Shown here piece by piece: positions 22,708 through 30,159 of a stretch of 38,411 bases of DNA (its first letter is position 1; the number at the start of each line of letters is the position of its first letter). The stretch covers positions 1 to 38,411 of the forward strand of contig CAYWMD010000060.1 in the NCBI GenBank assembly GCA_964458575.1, in the 5' to 3' direction. The DNA is from CAYWMD01 sp964458575. Lineage in GTDB: Bacteria; Verrucomicrobiota; Verrucomicrobiia; Limisphaerales; JADLHS01. A program made the translations under genes and the position numbers. The notes under the pieces are model-generated. The model did not search any database and had not been told where the DNA came from. It was given only the letters and a program-made list of their open reading frames with translations.

Positions 22708-24690
22708 ATGACAGAACAAAGCAAAACCGTCTCCACCAGCTCGCTCATGCAGGAAACCCGCACCTTCCCGCCGCCGGCGGACGCGGTGAAGCGCGCCTAC
22801 CTCAATGCCGAACAATACAAAGCGATGTACGAGCGCTCGATCAAGGACTCCGACGCGTTCTGGCTTGAGCAGTGCGGCACGCTGGACTGGTTCAAAAAGC
22901 CGGCCGTCGCGCGCAGATACACTTGGGACACCGCCGGGCGCAAAATCCAGCACACCTGGTTCGAGGACGGCCAGCTCAACGTCACCGTCAACTGCCTCGA
23001 CCGTCATCTGAAGGACGGCAAGGCCGACAAGGTCGCCCTCATCTGGCAGGGCGAACCGGAAAACGACGTCATCAAGATGACGTACAAACAACTCCATGCC
23101 GAAGTTTGCAAGTTCGCCAACGTCCTGAAATCGCTCGGCGTCAAGAAAGGCGACCGCGTCGCCATTTATCTGCCGATGATTCTGGAGCTGCCCATCGCCA
23201 TGCTGGCGTGCGCGCGCATCGGCGCGATCCACTCCATCGTGTTCGGCGGTTTCAGCGCGGACGCGCTGGCCGGGCGCATCACCGATTCGACCTGCAAGAT
23301 TTTGATCACGGCCAACGTCGGCTTGCGCGCCGGGAAGAACATTTTGCTCAAAACGATCGCCGACGAGGCGCTCAAGCAATGCCCCAGCATCGAAAAGGTC
23401 GTCGTCGTAAAACGCAACGACGCGGCCTGCAACATCACCGCCGGGCGCGACCTGTGGTGGCATGATCTGATGGCGAAGGCTGGCACTGAGTGTGCGCCCG
23501 AGGTGTTGAAGGCCGAAGACGTCCTGTTCATGCTTTACACCTCCGGCTCGACGGGAAAACCCAAAGGCGTCGTCCACACCACCGCCGGCTACCTGCTTCA
23601 CGCCGCGCTCACGCACAAATACATCTTCGACGTGCATGAGGACGACATCTATTGGTGCACCGCGGATATCGGCTGGGTCACGGGCCACAGCTACATCGTT
23701 TACGGCCCGCTGTGCAACGGCGCGACGAGCGTGATGTTCGAGGGCGTGCCCACGTTTCCGGACGCGGGACGCTTCTGGCACATCGTGCAGAAGTTCAAAT
23801 GCACCGTGTTCTACACCGCGCCCACGGCCATTCGTTCATTGATCCGGCTCGGCGAAGAGTGGCCGAACAAATACGACATGAGTTCATTGCGGACGCTCGG
23901 CTCGGTGGGTGAACCGATCAATCCGGAAGCGTGGATCTGGTATCATCGCGTCATCGGCAAAGGCAAATGCCCCATTGTGGACACGTGGTGGCAGACCGAA
24001 ACCGGCGGCATCCTCATCACGCCGTTGCCCGGCGCGCACACGCTCAAACCCGGCAGCGCCAGCCGCGCCTTCTTCGGCGTCGAACCGGTGGTCCTGCGCG
24101 ACGACGGCACGCCCTGCTCGCCCAACGAAGGCGGCAAGTTGTGCATCAAGAAACCGTGGCCCGGCATGATGCGCACCACCTGGGGCGACCACGACCGGTT
24201 CATTGACACGTATTTCACGATGTACAAGGACATCTATTTCACCGGCGACGGCTGCCGGATTGACGAAGACGGCGACTACTGGCTGATGGGCCGCATTGAC
24301 GACGTGGTGAATGTTTCCGGCCACCGCATCGGCACGGCGGAAGTTGAAAGCGCGCTGGTCAGCCATCCGAAAGTTTCCGAAGCCGCTGTGGCGCCCATGC
24401 CGCACGACATCAAGGGGCAGGGTCTCTACGCCTTTGTGACGTTGAAAGACGGCGTGAAGGAAAGCGACGAACTCAAGAAAGAACTCGTGGCCCATGTGCG
24501 CAAGGAAATCGGGCCGATCGCCGCGCCGGACAAGATCCAATTCGCGCCCGGCCTGCCCAAGACGCGTTCGGGCAAAATCATGCGCCGCATCCTGCGCAAG
24601 ATTGCCGAGAACGCCGTGGATCAGATTGGCGACACGACCACGCTGGCTGATCCGCACGTGGTGGAAGTGCTCGTTCAGGGCAAGCAGTAG
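22708..24690 (+). CDS. acs: Acetyl-CoA synthetase
   Basis: Acs makes acetyl-CoA from acetate, ATP and CoA through acetyl-AMP. The 660-residue protein has the usual length and all adenylate-forming motifs: 'YTSGSTGKPKGVVHT' (from residue 277), 'WWQTETGGILITPLPG', 'YFTGDGCRIDEDGDYW', 'GRIDDVVNVSGHRIGTAEVE' and the C-terminal 'PKTRSGKIMRRILRKIA'. The lysine in that last motif (about residue 623) is the one acetylated to silence Acs in other bacteria and restored by deacetylases, matching the AcuC-like gene just upstream. With the convergent actP/DUF485 genes it forms an acetate uptake and activation cluster. A 421-residue open frame on the other strand is only its antisense shadow. Confidence 0.97.
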   Translation: MTEQSKTVSTSSLMQETRTFPPPADAVKRAYLNAEQYKAMYERSIKDSDAFWLEQCGTLDWFKKPAVARRYTWDTAGRKIQHTWFEDGQLNVTVNCLDRHLKDGKADKVALIWQGEPENDVIKMTYKQLHAEVCKFANVLKSLGVKKGDRVAIYLPMILELPIAMLACARIGAIHSIVFGGFSADALAGRITDSTCKILITANVGLRAGKNILLKTIADEALKQCPSIEKVVVVKRNDAACNITAGRDLWWHDLMAKAGTECAPEVLKAEDVLFMLYTSGSTGKPKGVVHTTAGYLLHAALTHKYIFDVHEDDIYWCTADIGWVTGHSYIVYGPLCNGATSVMFEGVPTFPDAGRFWHIVQKFKCTVFYTAPTAIRSLIRLGEEWPNKYDMSSLRTLGSVGEPINPEAWIWYHRVIGKGKCPIVDTWWQTETGGILITPLPGAHTLKPGSASRAFFGVEPVVLRDDGTPCSPNEGGKLCIKKPWPGMMRTTWGDHDRFIDTYFTMYKDIYFTGDGCRIDEDGDYWLMGRIDDVVNVSGHRIGTAEVESALVSHPKVSEAAVAPMPHDIKGQGLYAFVTLKDGVKESDELKKELVAHVRKEIGPIAAPDKIQFAPGLPKTRSGKIMRRILRKIAENAVDQIGDTTTLADPHVVEVLVQGKQ

Positions 24691-24710
24691 CGGAGCGATT
24701 TCCCGCTCCG
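24691..24710 (+). terminator. Hairpin directly after acs
   Basis: CGGAGCG (24691-24697) pairs with CGCTCCG (24704-24710) immediately after the acs stop codon. An A-rich rather than T-rich stretch follows, so this is a weak candidate terminator. Confidence 0.35.
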
Positions 24711-24794
24711 AAAAGGGGCAGAGGGGAAAAGGTGAAGAGGGGCGCTTTGCTCCCGCCTCCCTTTCTCCTCTGCTCGCTTTCGGCCACGGCGTCT

Positions 24795-24962
24795 GTAGCG
24801 GCGGGCGTCCCGCCTGCCGTAGAGCCGGCGCGTCCCGCCCGGCGGACAAGGCTCACACTGAACAAAGCCTTCGGAATTTCCCTGAGACTCTGAGAATTCG
24901 GACGGCGCTTCCGGGCGGCGGGACGCCCGCCCTCTACGGCAGGCGGAGACGCCCGCCGCTAC
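24795..24962. repeat. REPIN-like paired palindrome, copy upstream of the RAYT gene
   Basis: The left half (24795-24846) begins GTAGCGGCGGGCGTC and ends CCCGGCGGA. The right half (24909-24962) is its imperfect reverse complement ending GCCCGCCGCTAC. Each half contains two short GC-rich hairpins. The 62-bp centre closely resembles that of the copy at 25668-25835 (shared 'GGCTCAC', 'AACAAAGCC', 'GGAATTTCC', 'AATTCGGACGG'). It lies between acs and the RAYT gene. Confidence 0.85.
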
Positions 24963-25013
24963 CGCGCCATTCCGCACTTGTCGCTCAACTGCCATCCTGT
25001 CAGGCTTTCGCTC

Positions 25014-25666
25014 ATGCCCAAACCCGATGACCTGCCCAACCCGCTGGTTTCCGGGTTGCATTTCCGCGGACAACTGCCGCATCTGAAAAAGGAAGGCGCG
25101 GTTGATTTCGTCACGTTCCGGCTGGATGATTCTTTGCCTGCTCACGAAGTCGTCCGGCTCAAACACGAGCGCGAGGTCATCATCGAGCAGGCCGCGCCGG
25201 CAGGAGTCCGCTCACCTGGCACGAGGAGCAACAGTTGCTCGCGTGGTATTGCGACAAAGTCGAGGCGTTGCTCGACGCTGGACACGGCGCCTGTTGGATG
25301 AGCAAGCCCGAGATTGCTGATCTGGTGGGCAACGCGTTGAAATTCTTCGACACTCAACGGTATGAACTTCGCGCCTGGGTCGTGATGCCCAATCACGTTC
25401 ACGTTGTTGTCTGGCCGATGCCGAGCCACACGTTGAGCGAAATCTTGCACAGTTGGAAATCCTTTACCAGCAAGGCGGCGAACAAGCTGCTTCACCACCC
25501 TGGTGAAACCTTCTGGCAAAGGGAATCGTTTGATCACTGGATTCGCGACGATGCCGAACATGCGCGGTTGACGGCCTACGTGGAGAACAATCCCGTGAAG
25601 GCGCGACTCTGCAGGTGCCCGGAAGATTGGAAGTTGAGCAGCGCCCACGAGCGGGCGCGGCGCTGA
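25014..25666 (+). pseudogene. REP-associated tyrosine transposase (RAYT), frameshifted
   Basis: RAYTs are single-copy IS200/IS605-like Y1 transposases that move REP palindromes. The N-terminal frame starts at the ATG at 25014 ('GLHFRGQLPHLKKEGAVDFVTF'-like beginning). The rest, including the HUH motif in 'MPNHVHVVVWPMPSHTL' and the tyrosine motif in 'LTAYVENNPVKARLC', is in another frame. The switch falls at about 25200-25211: reading 'EQAAPAG' then 'PLTWHEEQQLL' across it restores a continuous protein of about 216 residues, so one base seems lost. Either the gene is recently dead, the frameshift is programmed, or it is a sequencing error. The stop lies 1 bp before the downstream REPIN, and another REPIN lies upstream. 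Confidence 0.85.
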
Positions 25667-25667
25667 T

Positions 25668-25835
25668 GTAGCGGCGGACGTCTCGTCTGCCGTATAGCCG
25701 GCGCGTCCCGCCCGGCGGAAATGGCTCACGAATTCAACAAAGCCACCGGAATTTCCTGAGTCTCCGAAAATTCGGACGGCCATTCCGGGTGGCGGGACGC
25801 GCGCCCTCTACGGCAGACGGGACGTCCGCCGCTAC
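25668..25835. repeat. REPIN-like paired palindrome, copy downstream of the RAYT gene
   Basis: The left half (25668-25719) and right half (25783-25835) are imperfect reverse complements, each made of two GC-rich hairpins, with edges GTAGCGGCGG and CCGCCGCTAC. Length (168 bp) and centre match the copy at 24795-24962. It fills the whole space between the RAYT stop (25666) and the actP stop (25837-25839, minus strand), so it may also end both convergent transcripts. Confidence 0.85.
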
Positions 25836-25836
25836 A

Positions 25837-28566
25837 TCAATGCCCGTGCTGGTGTTCCTGAATGTATTCCTGCTTCAAGCCGAGTTGCTCCGGCGCGTGC
25901 AGGACGAGCATCTTCATGCGAATGTCCGATGGGATGTCTTTCCGCGTCAGCTTGGAAACCACCACCATCAGCGTGATCGCCAGCGGCACGGTCCAGATGG
26001 CGGGTTGTTCGCACAGGATGCGCAAAAGCGGGTGCGCCGCCCAGAACGCATCCAACGGCAGCCATTTCAAATCGCTGAAGCTCGTGAGCGAAATGCCGAT
26101 CAACGCTAGGCAACCGCCGGTCAACATGCCGGCCGCAGCACCTTTCATCGTCATCCCGCGCCACCAGGCGCTCATGAACAGCAGCGGGAAATAACTCGCC
26201 GCCGCGATGGCGAACGCCTGGCCCACCATGAAATTGATCTGCAACGGCTCGACAAACGACCCGGCAATGATCGCGCCGGTGCCCAGCAACACCGCGCCGA
26301 TGCGGAACATTCTCATGCGTTGTTCCGGCGTGGACTTGGGCCGCAACATTCGCCCATAAACGTCGTGGGCCAATGCGCCGGTCATGGAAACGAGCAAGCC
26401 GCTGAACGTGCTCATGAACGCCGCGAACGCCCCGGCGCAGGTGATGCCGCTCAGGATGCTGCCCCAGGGAAAACGGTTCTTCCCACTCACCGGCTCACCG
26501 GCTGACCCACTCACGTCTCCGCCGGGTGAGCCGGTGAGTGGGTGAGTGGGTGAGTCAGAGTTCAGGATGCGCGGCAGCTCCAGCACCACCTTGTCCGTGC
26601 CCTTCGCCCCCACGCCGGCGTAAAGCTCCGGCAACAGGTTGCGCCCCATCACGCCAAACACGGGCGGGAAGACGTAGAAGATGCCGATGAGAATCATCAC
26701 CCACATGGTCGTGCGCTTGGCGGCGACGCCGTCGGGGTTGGTGTAGAAGCGCACGAGGATGTGCGGCAATCCCGCCGTGCCGCAGACCAGCGCGATGATG
26801 AGCGAGTAGGTGTAGAGGAGTGAATACGGCTTTGCGGCTTCGCCAGTAATTCCAGCGGCCTTGGCGGCTTTGGTCGTGAGCGGGCCGAAGGGAGAAAGCC
26901 AAGTGGAATCGGCAGGGGCTTTTTCGGGAAGGGGATTGCGATCTGATTGATTGAGCAGACCAGTTCGCGCATAGAGTTCAACCTTTCCTTCTGGGAGCAC
27001 AAATCGCGTGCTATTGGGGCCAGCTACGATGACACAAAGGTTGGTTCGAACCGGCAACGCCCCATCCGCCGCTACAATACCATTCGTGATGAGCGCGTTC
27101 TCAGCAGCTCTTTGCCACGCCGACGTTGAGATCTTGCCAGGGAATTGAATCCAAATGCCGTGATTGCGGTCGTCGTTTTCGAGTTCGAGCAACTCGTAAG
27201 CGACCAATAGTTTATCACCGGATTGCGCACTGATACGCGAGAAGATTTCGTCGGCCCACACCGCCCATGCAGCGGCGCTCTCAACGCTCGATCCGCCCAG
27301 GACTTTCCCCCTCATTAGTAGCCAGTGGTGACGTAGCCGATCCGACAAAGAAACGCCCGCCAACGACTCTCTAAGTTGCCGGCGGGCATCAAATTCAATC
27401 AGGCCTAAAATTCCCGCGGGCGTCCGAACAGCCTGGTGGGATCGCAATCCGGCCAATCCAATTTCATCGTAAAGTGATTTGAGCTTCGGATACTTGGGGG
27501 TGGGGACGACAATCAAATGATTGGTTGACTCGATGAAGGAAAACCCAGCCTTCTCAAATCCGGCCCGAAACCAATCGATTGGGGAATTATTCGAACGGGC
27601 GTAATCAGCGGAAAAATCAAACTGTTCGGGAAACCGGCTTTGACCTGTGAGGTAAACCCAGTGTTGGCGTGAATCGTTTTTGGCAAGGAGGTCCAGAACG
27701 AGCCTCGCACTGATTTTTACGTCATTGGCGGACAGTTCTTGGAACGGCGTGTTTAGGAAAGCAAGATCAGCCTGTTCGGGCGAGTTCGGAGGTGTTTTCT
27801 CAAGCCGTGCTAGCTTTTCGTTAACCAGTCGTTTTGACCAGCCATCTAGGGAGATGCCGGCTCCGAGAAAATGGTTCGTGGTGTTGATATACTCATGTCT
27901 TGACGAAGACTCGTAGGGATTTGCCCAATTCACCCCGAGTTGTTTCCCATAATCCCCATACACCGCCATGAGCACGAAGATGGGCACGGAGATGGCGAAC
28001 ATCTTGGCCCAGTATTGAAACGCCTGCACCAGCGTGATGCCTTTCATGCCGCCGAGCGCGACGTTGAGCGTGATGACCGCGCCCACCAGCACCACGCCCG
28101 CCCAATACGGCAGCCCGGGGAAAATGTAGGCCAGCGTCGTCCCCGCGCCTTTCATCTGCGGCATCGTGTAGAAAAAGCCGATGAACAACACGAATACCAC
28201 GGCAATCTTGCGGAACACCGGCGAGTCGTAGCGGCCCTCGGCAAAATCCGGAATCGTGTACGCCCCGAACCGTCGCAGCGGCCCGGCGATGAACAGCAGC
28301 AGAAACAAGTAGCCGCACGCGTAACAGACCGGATACCACAACGCGTCGTAACCGCTCGACATCACCATGCCGGCCACGCCCATGAAGCTGGCGGCGCTCA
28401 GGTATTCGCCCGAGATGGCGCTGGCGTTCCACCCCACGCTCACGCTGCGACCGGCGACGAAGAAATCGCTGGCCGTCCGGGACTTCTTCGCCGACCAAAA
28501 GCCCATCCAGATCGTCGCGATCACGGTGAGGGCGCTGAAGCTGAGGATCCAGGGGTCAATTTGCAT
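25837..28566 (-). CDS. actP: ActP-like sodium:acetate symporter with large extra loop domain
   Basis: A sodium:solute symporter family protein whose core matches acetate permease ActP: 'AGRSVSVGWNASAISGEYLS', 'GGMKGITLVQAFQYWAKMF', 'GTAGLPHILVRFYTNPDG' and 'VGQAFAIAAASYFPLL'. ActP imports acetate with Na+, and the adjacent DUF485 gene and facing acs support this. The start is the ATG at 28564-28566; upstream codons in frame belong to a repeat. At 909 residues it is about 350 longer than usual. Residues about 220-550 form a soluble-looking insertion in a loop predicted to face outside, encoded by AT-richer DNA. A second small insert (about 669-697) comes from a perfect palindrome (26482-26542). 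The N- and C-terminal membrane parts look intact. Confidence 0.88.
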   Translation of the reverse strand: MQIDPWILSFSALTVIATIWMGFWSAKKSRTASDFFVAGRSVSVGWNASAISGEYLSAASFMGVAGMVMSSGYDALWYPVCYACGYLFLLLFIAGPLRRFGAYTIPDFAEGRYDSPVFRKIAVVFVLFIGFFYTMPQMKGAGTTLAYIFPGLPYWAGVVLVGAVITLNVALGGMKGITLVQAFQYWAKMFAISVPIFVLMAVYGDYGKQLGVNWANPYESSSRHEYINTTNHFLGAGISLDGWSKRLVNEKLARLEKTPPNSPEQADLAFLNTPFQELSANDVKISARLVLDLLAKNDSRQHWVYLTGQSRFPEQFDFSADYARSNNSPIDWFRAGFEKAGFSFIESTNHLIVVPTPKYPKLKSLYDEIGLAGLRSHQAVRTPAGILGLIEFDARRQLRESLAGVSLSDRLRHHWLLMRGKVLGGSSVESAAAWAVWADEIFSRISAQSGDKLLVAYELLELENDDRNHGIWIQFPGKISTSAWQRAAENALITNGIVAADGALPVRTNLCVIVAGPNSTRFVLPEGKVELYARTGLLNQSDRNPLPEKAPADSTWLSPFGPLTTKAAKAAGITGEAAKPYSLLYTYSLIIALVCGTAGLPHILVRFYTNPDGVAAKRTTMWVMILIGIFYVFPPVFGVMGRNLLPELYAGVGAKGTDKVVLELPRILNSDSPTHPLTGSPGGDVSGSAGEPVSGKNRFPWGSILSGITCAGAFAAFMSTFSGLLVSMTGALAHDVYGRMLRPKSTPEQRMRMFRIGAVLLGTGAIIAGSFVEPLQINFMVGQAFAIAAASYFPLLFMSAWWRGMTMKGAAAGMLTGGCLALIGISLTSFSDLKWLPLDAFWAAHPLLRILCEQPAIWTVPLAITLMVVVSKLTRKDIPSDIRMKMLVLHAPEQLGLKQEYIQEHQHGH
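26482..26542. repeat. Perfect 18-bp inverted repeat inside actP
   Basis: CCCACTCACCGGCTCACC (26482-26499) and GGTGAGCCGGTGAGTGGG (26525-26542) are perfect reverse complements around a 25-nt loop. The first 37 bases (26482-26518) match 29031-29067 at 35 positions. In actP it encodes a Ser/Gly/Pro-rich segment including 'DVSGSAGEPVSG' in a loop between membrane helices. Confidence 0.9.
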
Positions 28567-28567
28567 C

Positions 28568-28600
28568 GTGAGTGGGTGGGTCGGTGAGTCGGTGAGTGGG
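28568..28600. repeat. Left inverted repeat of the cassette
   Basis: A 33-bp GTGAGTGGG-type repeat ending 2 bp before the actP start codon region. Reverse complement of the repeat at 29031-29063 with about three mismatches; same family as the palindrome at 26482-26542. Confidence 0.8.
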
Positions 28601-28606
28601 AAGGGG

Positions 28607-29002
28607 TCAGCGGGCGTTTCGAGATTTGCGGAGAACCCAACGCTCAGGTTCGTTGCCCATCTTGACGAGCTTGCCGATGGCGCGATCACATTCGCGGAAA
28701 AGTTTCTGGCCTTCTTTGCGATCCAGATACTCGCATTTCACCGCATACTCGAGCCAGGTTTGGGTTTCGGCGGCTTCCCCTTCGGCTTCGTTGAGCTTAT
28801 TGACAAACACGGCTTCATATTTCCTGCGGCGCCAGGCTTCGGCAAGCAACGCCGAAACCGCTCGCGATGCCCGGCGAATTTGATCCGTGAGCGAATACAT
28901 TTCCTCCTTCGGCCACGACTTCGAGGCGCGGAAGATTGCCATGGAGGTTTCGACCGACAGTTTGTAAACGTCGAGTTCCCAATGATGCTGGATCAATTTC
29001 AT
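28607..29002 (-). CDS. Four-helix-bundle (S23/IVP family) protein
   Basis: The 131-residue protein matches the family first found in 23S rRNA intervening sequences: 'WELDVYKLSVETSMAIF', 'YSLTDQIRRASRAVSALLAE', 'RRRKYEAVFVNKLNEAEGEA' and 'ETQTWLEYAVKCEYL'. Members form oligomeric four-helix bundles that may bind nucleic acid; relatives also serve as Avd in diversity-generating retroelements, but no reverse transcriptase or variable repeat is present here. The ATG at 29000-29002 has no clear ribosome site. The stop is 6 bp from the left repeat and the start 28 bp from the right repeat. It interrupts an otherwise usual DUF485-actP pair. Its cellular function is unknown. Confidence 0.85.
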   Translation of the reverse strand: MKLIQHHWELDVYKLSVETSMAIFRASKSWPKEEMYSLTDQIRRASRAVSALLAEAWRRRKYEAVFVNKLNEAEGEAAETQTWLEYAVKCEYLDRKEGQKLFRECDRAIGKLVKMGNEPERWVLRKSRNAR

Positions 29003-29018
29003 ATTGAATACTGATTAG

Positions 29019-29384
29019 CTATTGTCTTGTCCCACTCACCGACTCACCGGCTAACCCACTCACGTCTTCTCCCCTTTTCTCCTCTGCTACGACTTCCTTC
29101 ACTTCCTCTTCCTCCAGCGCAATCGAACGGCGGATGAAGTAATACGCAATGGCCCACACCGCCGGGAAGAAACCGATTCCCAGCAAGAACCACGTCAGCG
29201 TAAAACCGCCGAATACCCGCGTAGCCATGAGTTCCGGGAAGAAATAATTCGCCAGCGGCAGGCCCAGCAGCACGACGAGGAACGCCAGCGCGCAGGCGAT
29301 GGAGAGCTTGAGTTGTTTGCGCATCAGCGAGTGCAGGAACTCCTCGCTGTGCATATCCAGCTTGTGGTTCGGCCGGTCTTGCAT
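29019..29384 (-). CDS. DUF485-like membrane protein (YjcH-type), 3' end altered by repeat
   Basis: A small inner-membrane protein (121 residues) with two transmembrane helices ('LSIACALAFLVVLLGLPLA' and 'TWFLLGIGFFPAVWAIAYYF') and the conserved 'FFPELMATRVFGGFTL' loop, as in DUF485 proteins normally encoded just before ActP. It is thought to assist the symporter. After an acidic tail ('EEEEVKEVVAEE') the last residues, 'RGEDVSGLAGESVSGTRQ', are encoded by the repeat at 29031-29067, so the original C-terminus and stop have been replaced. The stop at 29019-29021 lies 16 bp before the four-helix-bundle start. The nearly identical peptide occurs in ActP. Confidence 0.75.
   Translation of the reverse strand: MQDRPNHKLDMHSEEFLHSLMRKQLKLSIACALAFLVVLLGLPLANYFFPELMATRVFGGFTLTWFLLGIGFFPAVWAIAYYFIRRSIALEEEEVKEVVAEEKRGEDVSGLAGESVSGTRQ
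29031..29063. repeat. Right inverted repeat of the cassette, coding in the DUF485 gene
   Basis: A CCCACTCACCGACTCACC-type repeat. It pairs with 28568-28600 and, extended to 29067, matches 26482-26518 in actP at 35 of 37 positions. It encodes the C-terminal residues of the DUF485 protein. Confidence 0.85.
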
Positions 29385-30159
29385 GTGGTCACGCTTCGTT
29401 TACCAGAAATCCGGCGGCGACGGCAACTGCTGAATCTTTGAAGATGGAGACGCGCGGCGGTCTCCGCCCAGCACGCCGATGAGCGGTCGCAGCCACGCAC
29501 TGTTCCTGGCGTCGGAGCAACGTTCAGTGAGACGCGGAGATGGGAAGCCCCGCCAACGCGCGGGCAAGGACGCCCGTGTTACCGCGTAGCGCAGGCTTCC
29601 CAGCCTGCGGGTTGCGGTGGCATCCGTGCCGCCAGTTTCGGGTTCTCACTCGCCGGCTCGCGACGACTGGAACGGCTGGAAATCGCCCCAAGAACGATGC
29701 ATGGTCGCTCCTGTTAACGACCAATATGGCAGACGCTATTTGACATAACGTCGGCTATATCGGACACCCGGAGCGCTGTGGAATTGTTGACCAGTTCGCG
29801 GAAGGCGGTGTCCGAACCGTTCCGGCGGTATTCGGCGAACAGTTGTTGGCTGTCGGTCATCTTCAATCACCAATAGAAACCCGCCGTAGGATCAAACCGA
29901 ACAAAACAATTTGGGTAAAATGACGAAAGGCACGCGCGCCTGTCGGCTGCGGCGGGGACCGCCGCGCGCCGAAACCCGGGCACGGCAATCCATGTCGTTA
30001 CTTTGCCAAGATAGGTGAGGGCTTTTTGATGGTGCAATTCTAGGATGGTTTCCTGCGGACTAGGCCGAGGCGGCCTGCCGCCGCGCTGTTGGCGTTGAAT
30101 CGAATTTCTGGCGAAACTGATCGAAAACAGAAACTCAACCATAGAAGAACCCCCGGCTT
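29385..30159. other. 775 bp of repeat debris without an intact gene
   Basis: Nothing here forms a believable complete gene. It holds hairpin-rich sequence at about 29550-29635 (for example GCAGGC-TTCCCA-GCCTGC and a GTGGC/GCCGC arm) that resembles one half of the REPIN elements. It also has GCGGCGG-GGA-CCGCCGC at 29949-29965, GGCGGC-CT-GCCGCC at 30069-30082, and the 5' remnant of an ECF sigma gene at 29786-29860. The promoter of the MFS gene at 30160 should also lie here but was not identified. Confidence 0.6.
29786..29860 (-). pseudogene. 5' remnant of an ECF sigma-factor gene
   Basis: From the ATG at 29858-29860 the minus strand reads 'MTDSQQLFAEYRRNGSDTAF' followed by 'RELVN', the typical start of the long ECF sigma factors of Planctomycetes and Verrucomicrobia. 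After about 25 codons the likeness stops, and no later sigma region follows. It is a gene start left by deletion or rearrangement. Confidence 0.6.

Larger units (their letters stand above)
28568..29063 (-). mobile_element. IVS-like cassette: four-helix-bundle gene between inverted repeats
   Basis: A left repeat (28568-28600) and a right repeat (29031-29063) are reverse complements at about 30 of 33 positions and enclose one gene (28607-29002) with almost no spare sequence. The cassette sits between the DUF485 gene, whose last codons run through the right repeat, and actP, whose ATG begins 1 bp outside the left repeat. This is the layout of 23S rRNA intervening sequences (an S23/four-helix-bundle ORF inside a long stem), but here in an mRNA operon. 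Mobility is inferred. Confidence 0.55.

Noticed and set aside
22516..23781. 421-residue minus-strand frame opposite acs
   Set aside because: Acs on the plus strand is complete and motif-rich; this is its antisense.
28607..29002. Four-helix-bundle gene as Avd of a diversity-generating retroelement
   Set aside because: No reverse transcriptase, template repeat or variable repeat is seen nearby.
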